A stretch of 64,000 bases of DNA from MKUN01 sp964481425 (GTDB lineage: Bacteria > Bacteroidota > Bacteroidia > Chitinophagales > Chitinophagaceae): NCBI GenBank assembly GCA_964481425.1, contig CAYZTM010000020.1, positions 1 through 64,000 of the forward strand. Direction: 5' to 3'. How positions within the stretch are numbered: the stretch's first letter is position 1; each line of letters begins with the position of its first letter. Below the pieces are notes generated by a model. That model had not been told where the DNA came from and ran no database searches. It was given only the letters and a program-made list of their open reading frames with translations. A program made the translations under genes and the position numbers. Of this stretch, positions 1 to 8,016 are shown one piece after another.

Positions 1-1
1 A

Positions 2-373
2 GAGGTTTATTATACGGGAGACACAAGAAGGGTGCGCTACCATTATTTAAACTCAAAGGGCAAGAAAGGAAAACATATCGACGAAAACTCCTTTTTTGCG
101 GTGTATAACGGCAGCAAATGGATGGTAGGCCTGAACGGCCACTGTGAACCGATGACATTTGCAGATGGTGAGATCTATATTGAAAAACGGTTCCGGGGAA
201 TAAAAAGTGTATCCCGCTCCGTAGTGAATGCAGGTATACTGTTCGGGCTAACGGGTGCGTTAATTGCCGGGTCTGTATATGGATGGCACGACGAACGTAT
301 GGGCTGGAGTTTGTACAAAGCAAAATTCGACCCGGAAACGAAGAGCTTTATTCCTGTCAGGCGGATAGACTAA
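2..373 (+). CDS. Hypothetical protein, 5'-truncated by window edge
   Basis: The reading frame is open from base 2, so the true start lies upstream; a GTG at 32 is probably only an internal valine codon. About 124 residues are visible. A single hydrophobic segment, roughly from VVNAGILFGL to IAGSVYGW, suggests one membrane pass or a hydrophobic hairpin. The C-terminal part is soluble and charged. I do not recognise a family. The next gene is 122 bases downstream on the same strand and has its own signal peptide. Function cannot be assigned. Confidence 0.6.
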   Translation, partial: EVYYTGDTRRVRYHYLNSKGKKGKHIDENSFFAVYNGSKWMVGLNGHCEPMTFADGEIYIEKRFRGIKSVSRSVVNAGILFGLTGALIAGSVYGWHDERMGWSLYKAKFDPETKSFIPVRRID

Positions 374-495
374 ATGACATGTATGGGCTCCAAATCTCCA
401 ACTCCATTAGCTAACAATGTGTTATACAATCAGCATCTTCTTCACTCAAACAATGCGGTTGTTTCAATATTTTTGCATTACAAAATCAATATCAG

Positions 496-1110
496 ATGAA
501 AAAGAGTCTTACAATTTGTTTGGGTATTATCGGCATGTCCCTGGTGCTTAACAGCAATCCGACATCGGCAAAAGAAAAGGACACAAAAGAAAGCAACGGT
601 AAAGAAGCTGCCTTCGTAAAGGGTTCTAAAACTTTAGGGTTCGCAGTAGGTTTTGGCGTCGATTATAATTATTATGGCAGCGTAACGCCATTGCCTGCAT
701 TCGGTTTCGTTTACGACCAGGGCATTATCAACCACGCAGGACCGGGTACTATTGGTGTAGGTGGTCTGCTCGCTTTCAAATCCGCACATTACAACTACGG
801 CAATGGGTACAAGGCTACATGGACCAATGTGGTCTTTGGTGTACGCGGCACTTATCACCTCACGCTGCTTAAAGACAAGAACAATAAATTTGACCCTTAT
901 GCAGGCGTAACGCTCGGCATACGCATCTATAAATACAAGGACACCTATTACGACCACCTTGGGTACAACCCCTATAACTATAACAGCGCTTACCCTGTTG
1001 CAGGAGCTTTTGTAGGTGCTAAGTACAACTTCAGCAAGCACTTCGGGGCCTTTACGGAACTGGGATATGATATTTCATTCTTCAGGATAGGGCTGAATGC
1101 AAATTTTTAA
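496..1110 (+). CDS. Outer-membrane beta-barrel protein
   Basis: The 204-residue protein starts with a Sec signal peptide (hydrophobic core about residues 5-20, cleavage after the PTSA region). Alternating aromatic/polar strands rich in Gly, Tyr and Asn follow, and the chain ends in phenylalanine (LNANF), as outer-membrane barrel proteins do. Segments such as GFAVGFGVDYNYYG and GVRGTYHLTLL resemble the small 8-strand porin/opacity-like barrels common in Bacteroidota. Ligand or role is unknown. It stands alone; downstream lies a palindromic repeat array. Confidence 0.75.
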   Translation: MKKSLTICLGIIGMSLVLNSNPTSAKEKDTKESNGKEAAFVKGSKTLGFAVGFGVDYNYYGSVTPLPAFGFVYDQGIINHAGPGTIGVGGLLAFKSAHYNYGNGYKATWTNVVFGVRGTYHLTLLKDKNNKFDPYAGVTLGIRIYKYKDTYYDHLGYNPYNYNSAYPVAGAFVGAKYNFSKHFGAFTELGYDISFFRIGLNANF

Positions 1111-1165
1111 ATTGAGCTAAAAGAAACATACACTGCGCCCCTGCATAATGCGGGGGCGTTTAATT

Positions 1166-1308
1166 ACAGGTCGCTCCTACGGAGCTGATAATTATGTGGG
1201 GGATTCAATTGCTATAAACAGGGCGTCCCGAAGGGACTATCTATGCGGGGTTTCTCTTAACGCGTCTGACCGCTTGGAGCGGTGCGAACGCTACCGAGCA
1301 CATCTAAC
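1166..1308. repeat. Composite palindromic repeat, unit 1
   Basis: The unit holds hairpin A (GCTCC-TAC-GGAGC, about 1172-1184), hairpin B (GTCCC-GAA-GGGAC, 1225-1237) and hairpin C (outer arms GCGTC/AACGC, inner arms ACCGCT/AGCGGT, about 1262-1291). The spacer between B and C is also conserved with unit 2. The unit length is about 143-144 bases. Confidence 0.85.
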
Positions 1309-1450
1309 TACAGGTCGCTCCTATGGAGCTATAATTGTGTAGGGGAGCCCATTGCTATAAACAGGACGTCCCGAAGGGACTATCTATGCGGGGTTTCTCT
1401 TAACGCGTCTGACCGCTTGGAGCGGTGCGGACGCTATCCAGTAACATCTT
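1309..1450. repeat. Composite palindromic repeat, unit 2
   Basis: This is a near-identical copy of unit 1, 143-144 bases downstream. Hairpin A keeps its stem but its loop changes from TAC to TAT. Hairpin B is unchanged. Hairpin C has GGACGC instead of GAACGC, which completes the pairing with GCGTC. Confidence 0.85.
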
Positions 1451-1452
1451 TA

Positions 1453-1531
1453 AACAGGGCGTCCCGAGGGGACTGTGTGTGCATATGTTTATCTTAACGC
1501 GTCTGACCGCTTGGAGCGGTGCGGACGCTAC
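1453..1531. repeat. Composite palindromic repeat, unit 3 (partial)
   Basis: Only hairpins B and C are present. Hairpin B is GTCCC-GAG-GGGAC, changed only in the loop. Hairpin C (about 1499-1529) matches unit 2. Spacing from unit 2 is about 94 bases. It ends directly against the stop codon of the minus-strand CoA-binding gene. Confidence 0.8.
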
Positions 1532-1534
1532 TGC

Positions 1535-1906
1535 TTAATACTGGCCGGTGCCGAGCATTACAAGGGTACATGCTTCTATGGGTTCAATGCCTTTTTCTTT
1601 GGCCATTTTTTCGAGCTCGGGATTTTCGGTGCCGGGATTGAAGATGATGCGCTTTGGATGAAGCGAGAATATATAGTCGTAGTAGGGTTTCTGATTATCC
1701 GGATTGAGGTAGAGGGTCACCGTATCAATATCATCCATTTCGGGGTGTTCCGTAATAATATCCACATCCTGTACCTTACCTTTTCGCCTGCCTATTGCGA
1801 CTACAGGATGATGATGTTGCAATAACCTGTTGACCGCAAGGTAGCTGTAACGGGATGGATTTTCAGATGCGCCTAATACCAATGTCTTCTTCATATCGTG
1901 AATCAT
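1535..1906 (-). CDS. CoA-binding domain protein
   Basis: This 123-residue protein consists of one Rossmann-type CoA-binding domain (the family that also forms the N-terminus of succinyl-CoA synthetase alpha-like proteins). It opens with TLVLGASENPSRYSYLAV, the nucleotide/CoA-binding loop, and has a second conserved stretch RIIFNPGTENPEL. Stand-alone proteins of this size are widespread and poorly characterised. The start is ATG at 1906 or, giving MKKTLVLG, ATG at 1894; the latter fits the family better. No partner gene is adjacent. Confidence 0.8.
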   Translation of the reverse strand: MIHDMKKTLVLGASENPSRYSYLAVNRLLQHHHPVVAIGRRKGKVQDVDIITEHPEMDDIDTVTLYLNPDNQKPYYDYIFSLHPKRIIFNPGTENPELEKMAKEKGIEPIEACTLVMLGTGQY

Positions 1907-2152
1907 GATTTACTTGATCCAGTAAAATTACTTATAGATCACCGGGATCCATTAATGAATGAATAGATAATTATTATGCCAGTAAGCGCTGTAAGTGGCA
2001 GATATGTCCTAAACGTATCCCTTCTCGAGCGGACATCCCCCCTACCTCCTTCGGCTAATCACAAAGCATCCGCACAAGGGGGACTTGCCCGTATTTGTCG
2101 ATATTCATAATTGCTATTGAGCAATCGTGCGTACTGAAATCGTGGGGATTTG

Positions 2153-2160
2153 GTAACTTT
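2153..2160 (+). promoter_or_regulatory. Probable -7 box upstream of thiolase
   Basis: TAACTTTA matches the Bacteroidota -7 consensus TAnnTTTG at 7 of 8 positions and lies 22 bases before the ATG at 2183. No convincing -33 box is seen. The rest of the 276-base gap (1907-2182) shows no gene. Confidence 0.4.
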
Positions 2161-2182
2161 AAGTGTTTTTAAAAATATTATC

Positions 2183-3361
2183 ATGCAGGCAGCATATATC
2201 ATAGCGGGGTACCGTACAGCAGTGGGAAAATCAAAAAGAGGCGTATTCCGGTTCTATCGCCCGGATGACCTGGCCGTGGATGTAATTAAAGGGGTGATGG
2301 CCAGTGTACCCCAACTGGACCCTAAACTGGTGGATGATGTGATCGTAGGCAATGCAGTACCGGAAGCGGAACAGGGCCTGCAAGTGGGCCGTATCATTGC
2401 CAACAGGGCTATCGGGGAATGGGCGCCCGGCGTGACAGTAAACCGCTACTGTGCATCGGGACTGGAAACAATAGCCATAGCTACAGCCAAGATACAGATG
2501 GGTATGGCCGATTGCATCATAGCCGGCGGTACAGAGAGCATGAGCCTGGTGCCTACTGCGGGGTGGCGCACTATGCCCAATTACGAAATAGCCAAAGACA
2601 ATGGCGACTATTACCTGAGCATGGGGCTCACTGCCGAGCAGGTGGCCAATGATTATAAAGTATCCCGTGAGGACCAGGATGCCTTCTCCTATAACTCGCA
2701 CATGAAAGCAATGAAGGCGATACAGGAAGGATATTTTAAGAAGGGGATATTGCCTATAACCGTGAAAGAGGTGTATGTGAACGAAAAGAACAAAAAAGCA
2801 AACAGGGAATATATTGTAGATACCGACGAGGGGCCCAGGCCAGATACGAGCATGGAAGCGCTGGCAAAACTGCCGCCCGTATTTGCACAGGGGGGTACAG
2901 TAACTGCCGGTAATTCATCGCAAACATCGGACGGAGCAGCATTCGTGATCGTGATGGGGGAAAAGCTAATGAACCAGCTGGGGTTGAAGCCATGGGGCCG
3001 GTTGATAGCCTGCGCAAGTGCCGGTGTAGACCCACGCATCATGGGCATAGGCCCGGTAGCAGCAGTACCCAAAGCACTGAAGCAAGCGGGCATGAAACTT
3101 AGTGATATAGACCTGATAGAACTGAACGAGGCATTTGCATCACAATCGCTGGCAGTGATACGCGAACTGGGCATGAACCCCGACATCGTTAACATCAATG
3201 GCGGCGCCATATCGCTGGGCCACCCACTGGGCTGCAGCGGTGCCAAACTGACCATACAAAACCTGCATGACCTGGGGCGATTGAATAAACGCTACGGTAT
3301 GGTGACCGCATGTGTAGGGGGAGGACAGGGCATAGCCGGTATCGTAGAACGTTTACAGTAA
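2183..3361 (+). CDS. Acetyl-CoA acyltransferase (thiolase)
   Basis: Thiolases cleave 3-ketoacyl-CoA with CoA, or condense two acyl-CoAs, in beta-oxidation and related pathways in the cytoplasm. All catalytic parts are visible: nucleophile Cys90 in VNRYCASGLE, His347 in SLGHPLGCSG and Cys377 in ACVGGGQG. The length (392 residues) is normal. The ATG at 2183 is chosen because MQAAYIIAGYRTAVG is the normal thiolase N-terminus; an in-frame TTG at 2150 would add 11 residues and overlap the probable promoter. The degradative form is likelier than the biosynthetic one, but no beta-oxidation partner is adjacent (an acyl-CoA dehydrogenase lies at 59046). Confidence 0.92.
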   Translation: MQAAYIIAGYRTAVGKSKRGVFRFYRPDDLAVDVIKGVMASVPQLDPKLVDDVIVGNAVPEAEQGLQVGRIIANRAIGEWAPGVTVNRYCASGLETIAIATAKIQMGMADCIIAGGTESMSLVPTAGWRTMPNYEIAKDNGDYYLSMGLTAEQVANDYKVSREDQDAFSYNSHMKAMKAIQEGYFKKGILPITVKEVYVNEKNKKANREYIVDTDEGPRPDTSMEALAKLPPVFAQGGTVTAGNSSQTSDGAAFVIVMGEKLMNQLGLKPWGRLIACASAGVDPRIMGIGPVAAVPKALKQAGMKLSDIDLIELNEAFASQSLAVIRELGMNPDIVNINGGAISLGHPLGCSGAKLTIQNLHDLGRLNKRYGMVTACVGGGQGIAGIVERLQ

Positions 3362-3377
3362 GTTAACCGAAAGTGGC

Positions 3378-3385
3378 TACTTTTG
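3378..3385 (+). promoter_or_regulatory. Bacteroidota -7 promoter box (TACTTTTG)
   Basis: This is a perfect match to TAnnTTTG, 17 bases after the thiolase stop and 18 bases before the ATG at 3404. Its final TTG is in frame with the downstream gene and can be mistaken for a start codon. Confidence 0.65.
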
Positions 3386-3403
3386 GCCTGTAAAACACCT
3401 CGA

Positions 3404-4219
3404 ATGCAAAGACCATTGTGGCTTGCAGTACTCCTCATCACCTGCCTGCAAGCGAATGCCCAATTTTTTGAAAAGCCTGTATTTTCAGGCATTTACCTGC
3501 AATGGGGATACAACCGTGATAAATTCTCCAAAAGCGATATCCATTTCAAGAACGGCAGCGAATATGATTTTACCCTGCACCAGGCAGTAGCCCACGACAA
3601 ACCGGACTTCAGTGGTTTCCGTACCAATCCCATAGACATCACCATCCCCCAGAACAGCCTGCGCATAGGCGTGTACCTGAACAAACAACATACGCATGCC
3701 ATAGAGCTCAACTACGACCATGCAAAGTACGTAGTGACCGATTACCAGACGGTGCATATAACCGGCCAGATAGGCGGGGAGCAAATGGATAAGGACACGA
3801 TGATACGGCCTTATTTCGTACACTTCGAGCATACCAACGGCGCCAACTTCTACCACCTGAACTATGTAGGACAAGACCGAATATGGCATAATAAAAAACG
3901 GACGCTTTCCACCTTTGTATATAAAGTAGGGGCTGGTGTAGTAATACCAAAATCGGATGTGACGGTAATGGGTAAGCGCCTGGATAACCGGCTACATGTG
4001 GCAGGATATATACTGGGAGTTGAGACCGGATTAAGAATATACCCCCTGAAAAACCTGTTCCTGGAGGCGACGGTAAAAAGCGGCTTTGCGAACTACCTGA
4101 ATGTACTGACCGTAGAGGGTGGCTCTGCAAGGCACCACTTCTACTATGCCGAGGTAATCGGGCTATTGGGCTATGATATTAATTTCAGGAAGAAAACTAA
4201 GATAGTGAGCGCTGAATAA
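3404..4219 (+). CDS. Outer-membrane beta-barrel protein (hypothetical)
   Basis: The 271-residue protein begins with a signal peptide (MQRPLWLAVLL to ANAQ). The remainder is predicted beta-rich, with repeated amphipathic segments such as NSLRIGVYLNKQHTHAIELNY and GLRIYPLKNLFLEATVKSGF, typical of OprO/OmpW-like or PorT-like small barrels. Family and ligand are unknown. The ATG at 3404 is preferred over an in-frame TTG at 3383 because that TTG is the end of a perfect -7 promoter box. It is followed by a His-rich membrane protein and a TonB receptor. Confidence 0.65.
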   Translation: MQRPLWLAVLLITCLQANAQFFEKPVFSGIYLQWGYNRDKFSKSDIHFKNGSEYDFTLHQAVAHDKPDFSGFRTNPIDITIPQNSLRIGVYLNKQHTHAIELNYDHAKYVVTDYQTVHITGQIGGEQMDKDTMIRPYFVHFEHTNGANFYHLNYVGQDRIWHNKKRTLSTFVYKVGAGVVIPKSDVTVMGKRLDNRLHVAGYILGVETGLRIYPLKNLFLEATVKSGFANYLNVLTVEGGSARHHFYYAEVIGLLGYDINFRKKTKIVSAE

Positions 4220-4289
4220 GCCCAAAAACATCATAGACCCAAAATCACCCTGAAACTCACCATAGAAATAGGTTTTTCGGACTATTTTT

Positions 4290-4682
4290 ATGATGGATTT
4301 GGCAAGAAAATTGTGGAAATTTGCCTATTCCAAGGCTAAAGCACCGTTGGTAAAGAGAATCATACATATCGTAGTATCCGTATGGCTATCATTCCTGCTC
4401 CTGTTCGGGAGCACAACGATGTCATTCCTGCACTCCTTTACGGGGCATGAGGATACAGTAGATAACCGCGGCAAACATGATGGTCTTGCCATTGAAAAAA
4501 AGCACCATCACTGTGCGTTCCTGGGTTTCGTGCTGGCCCCCTTCGCCAATGACAGTGAGCTACCTGTAGTACAATTCCAAACCCTTATTCATTTCTCAGC
4601 ATACTATGCTATCTACAATGCAGTAAAGCTGCAAGCTCACCATGAGCAGCTTTCTTTAAGAGGTCCGCCGGCTATTGCCTAA
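4290..4682 (+). CDS. Small His-rich membrane protein preceding TonB receptor
   Basis: The 130-residue protein has a basic N-terminus, one transmembrane or signal-anchor helix (about residues 25-45, HIVVSVWLSFLLLFG), a loop with HSFTGHED, a KKHHHCAFLGF cluster, and a C-terminal SLRGPPA motif. The HHHC cluster plus RGPP tail recalls DUF2946-type proteins of other phyla, which sit beside copper/metal genes. It lies 66 bases upstream of a TonB-dependent receptor and is probably co-transcribed. A metal-related role, such as sensing or chaperoning during import, is inference only. Confidence 0.6.
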   Translation: MMDLARKLWKFAYSKAKAPLVKRIIHIVVSVWLSFLLLFGSTTMSFLHSFTGHEDTVDNRGKHDGLAIEKKHHHCAFLGFVLAPFANDSELPVVQFQTLIHFSAYYAIYNAVKLQAHHEQLSLRGPPAIA

Positions 4683-4748
4683 TACAATGAAGGACAGGCA
4701 TACCATGCCATTTAAACGGATCTTTTAAACTTTTTTCATTCAAAAGAA

Positions 4749-7184
4749 ATGTATTCATATATCAAACAATATGCAGTACTGCTGGTACTGATACTTTTAC
4801 CCATATGCACTTTTGCCGCCGCAGGCAATACCCTGCGCGGAAGGGTGACTGATGACCAGGGCCAAGCAATGCCCGGGGCCGTAATATCCATACCCGACCT
4901 GAGGACGGGAACGGTAACCGATACGGACGGACGCTATCATATCAATAACCTGCCGACCGGGAATTTTCTTGCAGAAGTGCATATGCTGGGCTATGCTACC
5001 ATAACCACCATGCTGCACATCAGCGGTACAGTAACGCAGGATTTTAAACTGAGCCAAAGCATCATAGAGAAGAACGAGGTGGTAATAACGGGGACCAGCC
5101 AGGCTACGGATGAGCGACGCAGCATCATACCCATACAAAGCATGCGGCTGAAAGAGCTGCATGAAGATGTGTCGACCAACATTATAGATGCGGTGACCAA
5201 GGTGCCCGGTGTGAACCAGGTAAGTACGGGGCCCGCCGTATCGAAACCCGTAATAAGGGGGTTGGGCTACAATCGTATCATTACCCTTAATAACGGTGTG
5301 CGACAGGAAGGACAGCAATGGGGCGATGAACATGGGATAGAAATAGACGACTACAATGTGACCCGCGTGGAGGTGCTGAAGGGCCCCGCATCGCTGGCCT
5401 ACGGATCGGACGCGCTAGCGGGAGTCATCAATATCGTGTCGGACGACCCGATCCCGCTGGGTAAGATAGAAGGTAATATTACCGGCAATTTCCAAACCAA
5501 TAACGGCCTTGGGGCAGGGCATGTGCAACTGGGGGGAAACATTAACGGAATAAGCCTGAGCGGCTACCTGACACAAAAAGAGGCCCATGACTATAAGGAC
5601 AAATATGACGGCTATGTGTATGACACCCGTTTCCGCAATACGGACTATGGGTTCAGTGCGGGCATCAACAAGCAGTGGGGCTACTCCCGACTATCTTACA
5701 CCTCGTATAACCAGCACCTGGGCATAGCCGAAGGTGACCGTGACAGTGCAACGGGAACCTTCATAAAACAAGTGGACCAGTCGGGCACGGCAGCAGAGGC
5801 ACTGGTAACTGAAGCTGATGGCAAATCGTACAGTATGGTGGTGCCCTACCAGGTAATCAATCACCAGAAAATAGACTGGGAAAACAATATAAACCTGAAT
5901 AACGGCAGGCGGCTGGGCATCAACCTAGGTTACCAGCGCAATGTGCGCAGGGAGTTTGCCGACCCCGTGGCCTTTGATGTGCCCGGCCTGTGGCTAATGC
6001 TTCAGACCTTTACTTACGACCTGAAATATTATACCCTGAAGGTAAAGGGATGGCAGGTATCGACAGGGATAAACGGTATGGTACAATTCAATACCAATAA
6101 GGGAAGCGACTACCTGGTACCCGACTACTCGCTGTATGACGGCGGTGCATATGGTATCGCCAAAAAAGAATGGGATAAATGGAGCGTGAGCGGCGGCCTG
6201 CGCTATGGCTACCGCAATATAAAAAGCGATGCACTATATCTTGGCCCCGACCACCTGGCCGTAAAATCGCCGACCGCAGATGTGCAATTCAGCTCGTTCG
6301 ACCGTAATTTCTCCAACCTCACCGGGAGCTTAGGAGCCGGGTATAATGTAAGTAAGCGCGCCACCTTAAAGTTCAATATAGCTACAGGCTACCGTACGCC
6401 TAATATTGCGGAGCTTTCCGCCAATGGGGTGCATGAAGGCACTATACGCTACGAATACGGCAACAGCCAGTTGAAAGCAGAACAGGGTGTGCAGGCCGAC
6501 CTGGGGCTGACCTGGAGTTCGGACCACGTAATGGTAAACGCTGCCATATTCGACAATTATATCCGCAACTTCATCTTCATTTATAAACTACAGGCGGTGA
6601 ATGGCGGAGATTCGATACCTGAACGAAACAATGACGGGCAGGTACCCGCTTATATCTACGGACAATCGAACGCTAACCTGTACGGCGGGGAGCTGAACGT
6701 GGACATACACCCCCACCCGCTTGACTGGCTGCACCTTGAGAACACACTATCTTATGTAAAAGGCATGTTCACCAATGGTACGGACAGCACCCGCAACCTG
6801 CCCTATATACCGGCAGCGCGCTGGCAGGTGGACCTTAGGGCACAAAGCAAGGCACTTAGCAAACACATCAGGAATGTATATGCCAAAGCCGGGCTGGACA
6901 TCAACTTTGCACAGAATAATGTGTTCAGTGCTTACGGGACAGAAACGGCCTCAGCCGGCTACATACTGTTGGATGCAGGCATAGGCGCCGACATATGCAA
7001 CAAAAAACAACAGACAATATGCAGCCTGAGTATAGCCGGGCAGAACCTTACCGATGCAGCCTACCAGAACCACCTGAGCAGGCTGCGCTATGCCGACATC
7101 AATAATGTGACCGGGCGACAAGGGATCTTCGGGATGGGACGTAACATAAGCCTAACCTTATCAGTGCCTTTACACATAAAATAA
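4749..7184 (+). CDS. TonB-dependent outer-membrane receptor
   Basis: The 811-residue protein is an outer-membrane active transporter driven by TonB. In order: signal peptide (residues 1-23), carboxypeptidase-regulatory-like domain (about 27-105, LRGRVTDDQGQAMPGAVISI), plug domain (about 120-235, with VIRGLGYNRIITLNNG and VEVLKGPASLAYGSDALAG), then a 22-strand barrel ending in a terminal-strand region (ISLTLSVPLHIK). The substrate cannot be read from the sequence. The upstream HHHC protein suggests a metal or metal chelate rather than a glycan, and there is no SusD partner. Energy would come from the TonB complex at 34595-37684. Confidence 0.93.
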   Translation: MYSYIKQYAVLLVLILLPICTFAAAGNTLRGRVTDDQGQAMPGAVISIPDLRTGTVTDTDGRYHINNLPTGNFLAEVHMLGYATITTMLHISGTVTQDFKLSQSIIEKNEVVITGTSQATDERRSIIPIQSMRLKELHEDVSTNIIDAVTKVPGVNQVSTGPAVSKPVIRGLGYNRIITLNNGVRQEGQQWGDEHGIEIDDYNVTRVEVLKGPASLAYGSDALAGVINIVSDDPIPLGKIEGNITGNFQTNNGLGAGHVQLGGNINGISLSGYLTQKEAHDYKDKYDGYVYDTRFRNTDYGFSAGINKQWGYSRLSYTSYNQHLGIAEGDRDSATGTFIKQVDQSGTAAEALVTEADGKSYSMVVPYQVINHQKIDWENNINLNNGRRLGINLGYQRNVRREFADPVAFDVPGLWLMLQTFTYDLKYYTLKVKGWQVSTGINGMVQFNTNKGSDYLVPDYSLYDGGAYGIAKKEWDKWSVSGGLRYGYRNIKSDALYLGPDHLAVKSPTADVQFSSFDRNFSNLTGSLGAGYNVSKRATLKFNIATGYRTPNIAELSANGVHEGTIRYEYGNSQLKAEQGVQADLGLTWSSDHVMVNAAIFDNYIRNFIFIYKLQAVNGGDSIPERNNDGQVPAYIYGQSNANLYGGELNVDIHPHPLDWLHLENTLSYVKGMFTNGTDSTRNLPYIPAARWQVDLRAQSKALSKHIRNVYAKAGLDINFAQNNVFSAYGTETASAGYILLDAGIGADICNKKQQTICSLSIAGQNLTDAAYQNHLSRLRYADINNVTGRQGIFGMGRNISLTLSVPLHIK

Positions 7185-7204
7185 ATACTCCCCTAAAAAA
7201 GCAG

Positions 7205-7240
7205 TATCCCCGACATTTTGCCGGGGATATTTTGTTTTTT
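7205..7240 (+). terminator. Rho-independent terminator after TonB receptor
   Basis: A stem of ATCCCCG/CGGGGAT with a 9-base loop is followed by TATTTTGTTTTTT, 20 bases after the receptor stop codon. Confidence 0.85.
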
Positions 7241-7284
7241 AACTGATGAAAGGTTAAATTGGTAGTCCTTTTAATGTAAAGTTT

Positions 7285-7548
7285 ATGGCAGTCTTAATTT
7301 CAAAAGAAGAAATATCAAGCTACAAGATCGTACCGGCACTGGTGAACAGGGTAGCAAAATGGCACAGGGAGCTAAGCTATGCCATGCGCCTGGGCAATGA
7401 ATTCAAAGGAAAGACCAATATAACCTTCGAAACGACGGAAGGCCCGGTATCTGTGGAAACGACGGTATGGTCTGTAGCAGGCGGGCATCTGCAACTGAAA
7501 GGCGGCACTATGATACCCGTGGACAGTATAGTGGACATCCATTTCTAG
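7285..7548 (+). CDS. Small conserved hypothetical protein
   Basis: The 87-residue protein has no signal peptide or membrane segment. Predicted organisation is an N-terminal helical half (KEEISSYKIVPALVNRVAKWHRELSYA) and a C-terminal beta-strand half (TNITFETTEGPVSVETTVWSV) ending in IPVDSIVDIHF. I do not recognise a named family. It has its own short leader after a strong terminator, and the lipid operon downstream has a separate promoter at 7716, so it may be monocistronic. Confidence 0.7.
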   Translation: MAVLISKEEISSYKIVPALVNRVAKWHRELSYAMRLGNEFKGKTNITFETTEGPVSVETTVWSVAGGHLQLKGGTMIPVDSIVDIHF

Positions 7549-7715
7549 ACACAAGGCGGAACAGGTGAAGAAACTGCCTTAATGTAAGGCAGAGCATGCC
7601 ATTTTATACCCATATGACATGGGTGGTCATATTTTTTCCCTACAAAAATTGAATTTTATTAATTTTACAAAGCGGAAGCATAACCGCTTCCCTTAAAGCA
7701 ATATCAATATTAAAT

Positions 7716-7723
7716 TATTTTTG
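7716..7723 (+). promoter_or_regulatory. Bacteroidota -7 promoter box (TATTTTTG) for the lipid operon
   Basis: A perfect TAnnTTTG match lies 34 bases upstream of the ACP ATG at 7758. It is the likely start of a six-gene transcript ending at the terminator at 11556-11593. The 209-base gap 7549-7757 shows no other feature. Confidence 0.65.
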
Positions 7724-7757
7724 CCCTTAAGGGCTTACCCCTACTTGATAAGTGTTT

Positions 7758-8015
7758 ATGGATCAACAAGAAATAATCAGCCGGATCACCGATTTTATGG
7801 TGGAAGATTTTGAGGTGGACGCCGATGCCATAAAACCGGAAGCAGACCTGAAGGAAACGCTGGACCTGGACAGCCTGGACTATATAGACCTGGTGGTTGC
7901 CATCGAACAGAATTTCGGCTTCAAGGTAAAACCTGAGGACTTCCAGCAGATGCACACGCTACAGGACCTCTACGATTATGTATCGAACCGCCTGACGGCG
8001 CAAATCAACGCCTGA
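7758..8015 (+). CDS. Acyl carrier protein
   Basis: The 85-residue acidic protein is a four-helix carrier. The phosphopantetheine attachment site is Ser39 in LDLDSLDYIDL (canonical DSL). It carries acyl chains as thioesters for the neighbouring ketosynthase, dehydratase, thioesterase and acyltransferase. An in-frame GTG at 7752 would add two residues; ATG at 7758 is preferred. Wording around the site (LDSLDYIDLVVAIEQNFGF) is closer to secondary-metabolism/flexirubin-type carriers than to the housekeeping AcpP motif DSLDTVEL, so this is probably a dedicated ACP. The next gene starts one base after its stop. Confidence 0.92.
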   Translation: MDQQEIISRITDFMVEDFEVDADAIKPEADLKETLDLDSLDYIDLVVAIEQNFGFKVKPEDFQQMHTLQDLYDYVSNRLTAQINA

Positions 8016-8016
8016 T

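Larger units (their letters stand above)
1111..1534. repeat. Gene-free interval filled by REP-like palindromic repeats
   Basis: This 424-base gap lies between two convergent genes (496-1110 on + and 1535-1906 on -). It holds three tandem copies of a composite element built from three hairpins, described individually. Apparent short reading frames here are repeat translations and not believable genes. Confidence 0.85.

Noticed and set aside
1166..1531. Possible CRISPR array
   Set aside because: Units differ in length and spacing (143-144 and 94 bases), spacers are themselves conserved, and no cas gene is present.
1148..1825. Short open frames on + across the repeat array and into the CoA-binding gene
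   Set aside because: They are translations of the tandem hairpins and the antisense of a clear minus-strand gene; no start signal or family resemblance.
2034..2090. Distant C-run/G-run inverted repeat upstream of the thiolase gene
   Set aside because: Only about six pairs with a loop near 38 bases and no T-run; not convincing as a terminator or riboswitch.
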